DNA from: Streptosporangiaceae bacterium
GTDB lineage: Bacteria > Actinomycetota > Actinomycetes > Streptosporangiales > Streptosporangiaceae
Reading direction: 5' to 3'
NCBI GenBank assembly: GCA_030040415.1
Contig: JASHTT010000572.1
Span: forward strand, 1-5,046
DNA length: 5,046 nt
Every line of letters starts with the position of its first letter. Position 1 is the first letter of the stretch. Under the pieces are notes generated by a model. The model did no database searches and was not told where the DNA came from. It saw only the letters and a list, made by a program, of their open reading frames with translations. The translations under genes were made by a program, and so were the position numbers. Of the stretch, positions 1 through 5,046 are shown in pieces.

Positions 1-1
1 C

Positions 2-148
2 GTGCCGGCCGCCTGCGGCGCGATGCCGCCCGGCCAGCATGGCGGGACGCTGCCGCCTGGGCAGGCCTACGGCACGGAACTTTCGGTAACCGAGGTCACG
101 GACATCAGGTCGGCGATGACCGCCGCGCTCGGCAGCCGGGTCCGCTAG
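2..148 (+). CDS. C-terminal fragment of an unrecognised protein (48 codons, 5' end outside window)
   Basis: This frame is open from the window edge to a TAG stop at 146-148. It ends in residues TELSVTEVTDIRSAMTAALG followed by SRVR. About 43 of its 48 codons end in G or C, as expected for a real gene in this genome, and the other plus-strand frames look worse (one hits a stop near position 90). The first half is rich in Gly, Pro and Ala; the last part could form a helix. No domain or motif is recognisable. It does not resemble the C-terminus of DisA or RadA, which often lie near mutY in actinobacteria. It converges on the membrane-protein gene and shares a four-base stop overlap with it. No function is assigned; existence is moderately supported. 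Confidence 0.5.
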   Translation: MPAACGAMPPGQHGGTLPPGQAYGTELSVTEVTDIRSAMTAALGSRVR

Positions 149-154
149 CCGAGT
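127..154. terminator. Possible bidirectional hairpin terminator over the convergent stop codons
   Basis: CTCGGC at 128-133 is the inverted complement of GCCGAG at 148-153. Inside, AGC (134-136) can pair with GCT (144-146), leaving A147 bulged, so the hairpin spans both stop codons at 145-148. It has no T-tract, which is common for actinobacterial terminators. The stem is short and imperfect, so this is a weak call made mainly because of its position between two converging genes. Confidence 0.25.
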
Positions 155-876
155 CTGAAGGTGACGCTGCTGCTGTGCAGCGAGCCGTCGGCCGCGACGG
201 CGCTGTAGCTTCCGTCCGGGGCTTGCGCGCCAGGCACCGGACAACCAGGCGAGGACCGGCGGCCATTCCAGGTCATCGGGACGATTGTCGGCACGCCCCT
301 GGCCAGCGTTGCCACCAGCGACGCCGCCCCCTCCGCGCACTCCGCCGACGTCCAGACGGTCTTCGTACCCCGGGAAATCCGCAGGACCACGTGCCCGGCA
401 CCAATGTCGAAGGTGCACGACTGGCTCGCCGTCGACACCACGTCGATCTGGAACTGCGGCTCCTGTCCGCGGGCGTAACTGCCCTGACTGGAGAACAGGC
501 TGAGAACCACCGCACCCGCCGGGCAGGGCAGGCCCCGCTCGTTGCCGGTCTTGTGCCCCTTGTGCGCAGAGTCCGTCTTACCGGTGTGCGAGTTGCCCTT
601 GGCGGGGTGCTTCGTCGCGGACGGCGTCGGGCTGGGGCTAGGGCTGGGCGCCGGGCTCGAGGCGGACGCGGTTGGGGAGACCACGGGTGACGTTGACGCG
701 TGCGGCTTGCGCGGGGGCTGGTCAGTGGCAGCCCGGCTCGGGCCGAGGGCTCCGGAGAACGCCCAGGCCACCAGGGCCAGCACCGCCATGCCCGCGACGA
801 GTGCCAGGAACCGCCGCCGCCAGTACGTCGCGGCGGGCAGCCGCGAGTCCGTCTCGCGACCAGAGTTCGGTCCCAT
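145..876 (-). CDS. Membrane-anchored extracytoplasmic protein, Pro/Ser-rich stalk and four-Cys beta domain, function unknown
   Basis: The protein has 243 residues. A short cytoplasmic N-terminus ends in RRR (20-22) and is followed by one hydrophobic segment (about 23-44), so the orientation is N-in, C-out. Residues 50-115 form a low-complexity stalk rich in Pro, Ser, Thr and Lys with SP dipeptide repeats. The C-terminal domain (about 117-243) looks beta-rich and Ig-like, with cysteines at 118, 154, 180 and 212 that could form two disulfides outside the cell. Phrases such as VLSLFSSQGSY, SCTFDIGAGHVVLRI and DGSYSAVAADG recall actinobacterial proteins of unknown function found near mutY, and loosely BsuPI-like folds; that likeness is inference. 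The ATG at 876 is chosen because an in-frame TGA lies 21 nt upstream. No Shine-Dalgarno is visible; CATACT 7 nt before the ATG could be a -10 for a leaderless transcript. Diverges from mutY. Confidence 0.8.
   Translation of the reverse strand: MGPNSGRETDSRLPAATYWRRRFLALVAGMAVLALVAWAFSGALGPSRAATDQPPRKPHASTSPVVSPTASASSPAPSPSPSPTPSATKHPAKGNSHTGKTDSAHKGHKTGNERGLPCPAGAVVLSLFSSQGSYARGQEPQFQIDVVSTASQSCTFDIGAGHVVLRISRGTKTVWTSAECAEGAASLVATLARGVPTIVPMTWNGRRSSPGCPVPGAQAPDGSYSAVAADGSLHSSSVTFRLG
629..658 (+). repeat. Hexanucleotide GGGCTN repeat with G-quadruplex motif
   Basis: Five six-base units follow one another: GGGCTG, GGGCTA at second full register, GGGCTG, a degenerate GGCGCC and GGGCTC. On the minus strand they encode part of the Ser-Pro stalk of the membrane protein. 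The plus strand reads GGG-CT-GGGG-CTA-GGG-CT-GGG at 629-648, which meets the usual G3+N1-7 pattern for an intramolecular G-quadruplex with very short loops; a fifth GGG follows at 653-655. The G-rich strand is the template strand of the gene. Whether it folds in the cell cannot be told from sequence. Confidence 0.7.
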
Positions 877-993
877 GGGCTGAAGTATGCAAGATCAGCA
901 GGCTGGCGCCGGTACGACCCGCCGAGTAATTGGCTAATCTCCGGGCTGTCACGTTCCCAGGTAATGAGGTTTTTGGGGAACGAGCGCCATTCG

Positions 994-1023
994 GCGGGCC
1001 GCGTTCGCAAGTTCGCGGCCCGC
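994..1023 (+). repeat. 10-bp perfect inverted repeat directly upstream of the mutY ribosome binding site
   Basis: GCGGGCCGCG (994-1003) and CGCGGCCCGC (1014-1023) are exact inverted complements separated by a 10-nt loop. The 3' arm ends one base before the GGAGG of mutY at 1024-1028. In the mutY leader this would form a very stable GC stem beside the ribosome binding site. The inner part also holds a direct repeat, GTTCGC-AA-GTTCGC (1003-1016). It could be an RNA element affecting translation or an operator for a dimeric regulator; nothing identifies the partner. Confidence 0.6.
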
Positions 1024-1028
1024 GGAGG
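1024..1028 (+). promoter_or_regulatory. Ribosome binding site that decides the mutY start
   Basis: GGAGG lies 7 nt before the ATG at 1036, ideal spacing. The alternative in-frame starts at GTG 1078 and ATG 1084 have no comparable purine-rich stretch upstream. This supports the 318-residue form, with 16 extra N-terminal residues compared with the ATG at 1084. Confidence 0.75.
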
Positions 1029-1035
1029 CGCAGCG

Positions 1036-1992
1036 ATGACACGCGTCGGCCGGTGCCGGCCGGACGTGACACGATCGGTGTCGATGACGACCGCGGATCC
1101 GGTGGCCCCGGTGCACGCCTATGAGGCGCCGCTCGCGCTGTGGTATGCCGGGCACGCTCGGGATCTGCCGTGGCGGCGCCCCGACGCGAGCCCCTGGTCG
1201 ATCCTGGTAAGCGAGATCATGCTGCAGCAGACCCCGGTGAGCCGGGTCCTGCCGGCGCACGCGGCCTGGCTGGCCAGGTGGCCAGATCCTCCGGCCCTGG
1301 CGGCCGCCAGCCCGGCCGAGGCGGTGCGGCAGTGGGACCGGCTTGGTTATCCGCGTCGCGCGGTCCGGCTGCACGCGAGCGCGCAGCTGATCACCAGCCG
1401 ACACGGCGGCCGGATCCCGGAGTCGGCCGGCGAACTGCGCGCGCTGCCCGGCGTCGGCGGCTACACGGCAGCGGCGGTGGCCAGCTTCGCGTTCGGTCAG
1501 CGGCACGCGGTGCTGGACACCAACGTCAGGCGGGTGCTTGCCAGGCTCGTGCGCGGCGACTTCCTGCCCGCGGCGGCCCAGTCCGCGGCGGAACTGCGCC
1601 TAGCAGAGTCGCTGCTGCCGGGTGACGGCATGCAGGCGGCCAAGTGGTCGGTAGGCGTAATGGAACTAGGCGCGCTCGTTTGCACCGCGGCACGCCCGCG
1701 GTGCGCGGACTGTCCGCTGGCCGGCCAGTGCGCCTGGCTCGCCAAGGGCAGGCCTGCGCCGCCGCAACGCAGGCCCACGGCGAGCTACGAGGGCAGCGAC
1801 AGGCAATGCCGCGGCAGCCTGCTCGCCGTGCTCCGCCTGGCCAGCGGCCCGGTCCCCGCCCAAGAGCTGAACGCTGCCTGGCACGATTCAGGGCAGCGAG
1901 ACCGCTGTCTCGCTGCCCTGATCGCTGACGGCCTGGTAAGCCGGTACCCGAACGGTTCCGTTGGCCTGCCCGGAGACTGCGTACCGGACTGA
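1036..1992 (+). CDS. mutY: A/G-specific adenine DNA glycosylase MutY, short actinobacterial form
   Basis: The protein has 318 residues from ATG 1036. MutY removes adenine mispaired with 8-oxoguanine, starting base excision repair that prevents G:C to T:A changes. Visible hallmarks: WRRP (46-49), the helix motif SEIMLQQTP with catalytic Glu60, the helix-hairpin-helix LPGVGGYTAAAVASFAFG (137-154), and the LDTNVRRV loop with catalytic Asp161. A 4Fe-4S cluster motif C-x6-C-x2-C-x5-C uses Cys216, 223, 226 and 232. Tyr143 matches the position where many bacterial MutY have a mechanistic Tyr. After the cluster only about 85 residues remain; they look like a small winged-helix-like tail, not the NUDIX-type domain that reads 8-oxoG in E. 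coli MutY. Short forms like this are typical of actinobacteria. The strand converges on clpC with a 23-bp gap. A residual doubt is the start, since ATG 1084 would give 302 residues. Confidence 0.95.
   Translation: MTRVGRCRPDVTRSVSMTTADPVAPVHAYEAPLALWYAGHARDLPWRRPDASPWSILVSEIMLQQTPVSRVLPAHAAWLARWPDPPALAAASPAEAVRQWDRLGYPRRAVRLHASAQLITSRHGGRIPESAGELRALPGVGGYTAAAVASFAFGQRHAVLDTNVRRVLARLVRGDFLPAAAQSAAELRLAESLLPGDGMQAAKWSVGVMELGALVCTAARPRCADCPLAGQCAWLAKGRPAPPQRRPTASYEGSDRQCRGSLLAVLRLASGPVPAQELNAAWHDSGQRDRCLAALIADGLVSRYPNGSVGLPGDCVPD
1888..1921. repeat. 15-bp perfect inverted repeat (hairpin) inside the 3' end of mutY
   Basis: TCAGGGCAGCGAGAC (1888-1902) and GTCTCGCTGCCCTGA (1907-1921) are exact inverted complements around a CGCT loop. 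The element lies in codons 285-296 of mutY, about 70 nt before its stop, and about 95 nt past the clpC stop on the other strand. It could act as a terminator for clpC transcripts reading leftward, although no T-tract follows on either strand. It could instead protect the mutY mRNA 3' end. The coding frame is intact across it and I see no sign of an inserted peptide. Confidence 0.8.
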
Positions 1993-2015
1993 GGCCTGCC
2001 TTCGCCCGTCCTTGC

Positions 2016-4556
<2,541 letters not shown>

Positions 4557-4563
4557 ACTGTCG

Positions 4564-4569
4564 CTCCTC
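4564..4569 (-). promoter_or_regulatory. Ribosome binding site of clpC
   Basis: GAGGAG on the minus strand lies 7 nt before the ATG at 4556. It fixes the start at the conserved MFERFTDRARR N-terminus and excludes in-frame upstream ATGs at 4607 and 4664. Confidence 0.85.
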
Positions 4570-4648
4570 ACAGAGCGGTCGGGGGAAGGGCAACGGATCT
4601 GCCCCATCCCTTCCGCATGGTAGCCCGCGTACCGGGCAACGCCATGAC

Positions 4649-4664
4649 GTGCGACATGCCGCAC
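4649..4664. repeat. 16-bp near-perfect palindrome in the clpC leader
   Basis: GTGCG-A-CATG-C-CGCAC is symmetric except for one mismatched pair (A4654 against C4659). It lies about 35-50 nt downstream of the start point expected from the SigR-type promoter, so it could be a repressor operator or an RNA hairpin in the leader. A TTGACT hexamer (4671-4666, minus strand) lies just upstream of it but has no good -10 partner. Confidence 0.5.
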
Positions 4665-4706
4665 TAGTCAAAACGTTCCCCACCACAGGGACGTTCATCC
4701 CATTCA

Positions 4707-4733
4707 AACCTAGGCTGAGCAGGCAGTGTTCCC
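4707..4733 (-). promoter_or_regulatory. Candidate SigR/SigH-type (ECF) promoter for clpC
   Basis: On the minus strand GGGAAC (4733-4728) is followed by exactly 18 nt and then GTT (4709-4707). This matches the GGGAAY-N18-19-GTT consensus of Streptomyces SigR and mycobacterial/corynebacterial SigH, which control thiol-oxidative and heat stress genes including Clp protease genes in related organisms. Transcription would start near 4698-4700, giving a leader of about 140 nt before the clpC ATG. A ClgR box lies just upstream. The motif is short, so support comes mainly from its position, orientation and neighbour. Confidence 0.5.
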
Positions 4734-4746
4734 AGCTACGCCGCAA

Positions 4747-4772
4747 GCGAAAGTTCGCGCGCCGAACTTCGC
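4747..4772. repeat. Inverted repeat overlapping the ClgR box, with extra ClgR-like half-sites
   Basis: AAGTTCG (4751-4757) and CGAACTT (4763-4769) form a perfect 7-bp dyad around CGCGC. It extends to GCGA/TCGC at 4747-4750 and 4769-4772 if one A is bulged. With the ClgR box, GCGAA or TTCGC half-sites occur at 4747-4751, 4754-4758, 4768-4772 and 4778-4782. The half-site at 4768-4772 belongs to both this dyad and the ClgR box. It may be extra ClgR binding, a second regulator or a cruciform. Confidence 0.5.
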
Positions 4773-4783
4773 CAGCAGCGAAC
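4766..4783. promoter_or_regulatory. ClgR operator (ClgR box)
   Basis: ACTTCGCCAGCAGCGAAC fits the corynebacterial ClgR consensus WNNWCGCYNANRGCGWWS at 17 of 18 positions (the single A is G here). Its core TTCGC-N5-GCGAA is a perfect dyad. ClgR is the actinobacterial activator of clp genes and is itself degraded by Clp proteases, giving a feedback loop. The box centre lies about 76 bp upstream of the start point predicted for clpC, a position suited to an activator. Confidence 0.65.
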
Positions 4784-4827
4784 GGCCCAGTTGCCTTGCC
4801 CTTCCCCAGGGATGGCGCGTTACTCGC

Positions 4828-4833
4828 ATTATG
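4828..4833 (-). promoter_or_regulatory. Possible second clpC -10 element
   Basis: CATAAT on the minus strand matches the housekeeping -10 consensus at five of six positions. No recognisable TTGACA-like -35 occurs 16-18 nt upstream. If used, the ClgR box would lie about 40-55 nt downstream of its start point. This is a weak call. Confidence 0.15.
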
Positions 4834-4853
4834 CCCAGGCAAGCTGAGGGCCA

Positions 4854-4872
4854 GCACCGGCTTGAACCGTGC
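4854..4872. repeat. Short imperfect hairpin
   Basis: GCAC-C-GG (4854-4860) pairs with CCGTGC (4867-4872) around CTTGAA, leaving C4858 bulged. On the minus strand the loop region reads GGTTCAAGCC and superficially resembles a tRNA T-arm, but no acceptor, D or anticodon arms surround it. No function is assigned. Confidence 0.35.
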
Positions 4873-5011
4873 ACTTGTCCTGACACGATTCGCCGCAGAC
4901 CCTGTCATGTGGACACCCGGCCCGCTTATTCAGCAGCGGCGTCGATCGGCTCCAGGAGCGGCTTTGATCGGCGGATATGCCGGGATGCCGCGTTATAGCG
5001 CTCGAAGCGTC

Positions 5012-5046
5012 CTTAGCACTTGCTTAGGGTTCGCTTAGCCTTCGCT
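5012..5046. repeat. 11-bp tandem direct repeat running off the window edge
   Basis: Three units, CTTAGCACTTG (5012-5022), CTTAGGGTTCG (5023-5033) and CTTAGCCTTCG (5034-5044), share the pattern CTTAG-N2-TTYG or close to it (the first has CTTG). A fourth begins with CT at 5045. The 11-bp period is about one helical turn, as at operators of PhoB/OmpR-type response regulators. The repeats put stop codons in all six frames, so the DNA is non-coding. A TATAAC hexamer (4997-4992, minus strand) lies where a -10 would be if the repeats covered the -35 region. Confidence 0.6.

Larger units (their letters stand above)
4557..5046. other. Non-coding regulatory region upstream of clpC (about 490 bp)
   Basis: No convincing gene lies here. 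The open frames on both strands lack ribosome binding sites and have third-position GC well below that of the real genes, and the last 35 bp close all six frames. The base composition is visibly less GC-rich than the flanking coding DNA. The region holds the clpC leader, a SigR-type promoter, a ClgR box, several dyads and an 11-bp tandem repeat, listed separately. The next gene to the right is outside the window; lsr2 is a common neighbour of clpC in actinomycetes, but no part of it is present. Confidence 0.75.

Noticed and set aside
930..967. Possible mutY promoter (TAATCT at 935-940 or TAATGA at 962-967)
   Set aside because: Neither has a recognisable -35 hexamer at 16-18 nt. The first fits TAnnnT but so do many chance sequences, so it is not listed as a feature.
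175..1010. Several long overlapping frames on both strands over the membrane-protein gene
   Set aside because: They are Arg/Pro/Ala-rich products of out-of-frame GC-rich DNA. Only the 145-876 minus frame shows a membrane segment, organised domain and conserved-looking cysteines.
700..1035. Upstream in-frame extension of the mutY reading frame (to about position 700)
   Set aside because: It would overlap the membrane-protein gene on the other strand and the divergent intergenic region. MutY homology begins after about position 1120, and the GGAGG at 1024 marks the start at 1036.
1963..2000. Direct repeat GGCCTGCC (1963-1970 and 1993-2000) around the mutY stop
   Set aside because: Eight GC-rich bases repeated 30 bp apart is expected by chance in this composition, and it forms no hairpin.
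4857..4870. tRNA T-arm-like GGTTCAAGCC on the minus strand
   Set aside because: No acceptor stem, D-arm or anticodon arm can be built around it.
4926..5009. Minus-strand stretch reading GRFERYNAASRHIRRSKPLL and ending PIDAAAE before a TAA
   Set aside because: It looks protein-like, but it has no start codon and is bounded upstream by a stop within the 11-bp repeats. All three minus frames are closed there, so it cannot be the tail of lsr2 or another intact gene.
4649..5038. Plus-strand open frames (129 and 90 codons) in the region upstream of clpC
   Set aside because: Codon third positions are rich in A and T compared with the real genes here, no Shine-Dalgarno precedes them, and they run through the promoter and operator motifs.
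4557..5046. CtsR operator, HspR/HAIR inverted repeat or LexA box for clpC
   Set aside because: No CtsR heptad repeat, no CTTGAGT-N7-ACTCAAG and no GAAC-N4-GTTC was found.

Overview
The window looks like chromosomal DNA from a high-GC Gram-positive actinomycete. Coding regions are strongly GC-rich at third codon positions, the ClpC protein is of the actinobacterial ClpC/ClpC1 type, and the adenine glycosylase is the short actinobacterial form of MutY. A genus cannot be assigned from this sequence alone. The content is core housekeeping. I see no insertion sequence, phage gene, CRISPR array, rRNA or tRNA.

Layout, left to right. (1) The C-terminal 48 codons of an unrecognised plus-strand gene (2-148). 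(2) A minus-strand gene (145-876) for a single-pass, extracytoplasmic protein with a Pro/Ser-rich stalk and a four-cysteine beta-rich domain; the stop codons of (1) and (2) share one CTAG tetramer. (3) A 159-bp divergent intergenic region with a 10-bp perfect hairpin directly before the mutY ribosome binding site. (4) mutY (1036-1992, plus strand), an A/G-specific adenine glycosylase with all catalytic and iron-sulfur residues but no NUDIX-type 8-oxoguanine recognition domain; a 15-bp perfect inverted repeat lies inside its 3' end. (5) clpC (2016-4556, minus strand), convergent with mutY across a 23-bp gap: a full-length two-ring AAA+ unfoldase of the ClpCP protease. (6) About 490 bp of non-coding DNA upstream of clpC to the window end, dense with regulatory-looking sites.

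The clpC upstream region is the most informative part. It has a near-consensus ClgR operator (TTCGC-N5-GCGAA) just upstream of a SigR/SigH-type promoter (GGGAAC-N18-GTT), both oriented for clpC. This fits a stress-responsive clpC controlled by a thiol-stress sigma factor and the Clp activator ClgR. Further dyads flank these sites, and an 11-bp tandem repeat runs off the right edge.

Functionally, MutY (repair of A opposite 8-oxoG) and ClpC (protein quality control) are both stress-maintenance functions, but they are convergently transcribed and not an operon. I found no convincing new biological system. The points most worth following up are the regulatory cluster, the intragenic hairpin, a G-quadruplex motif in the membrane-protein gene and an unusual dipeptide in the first ATPase ring of ClpC.
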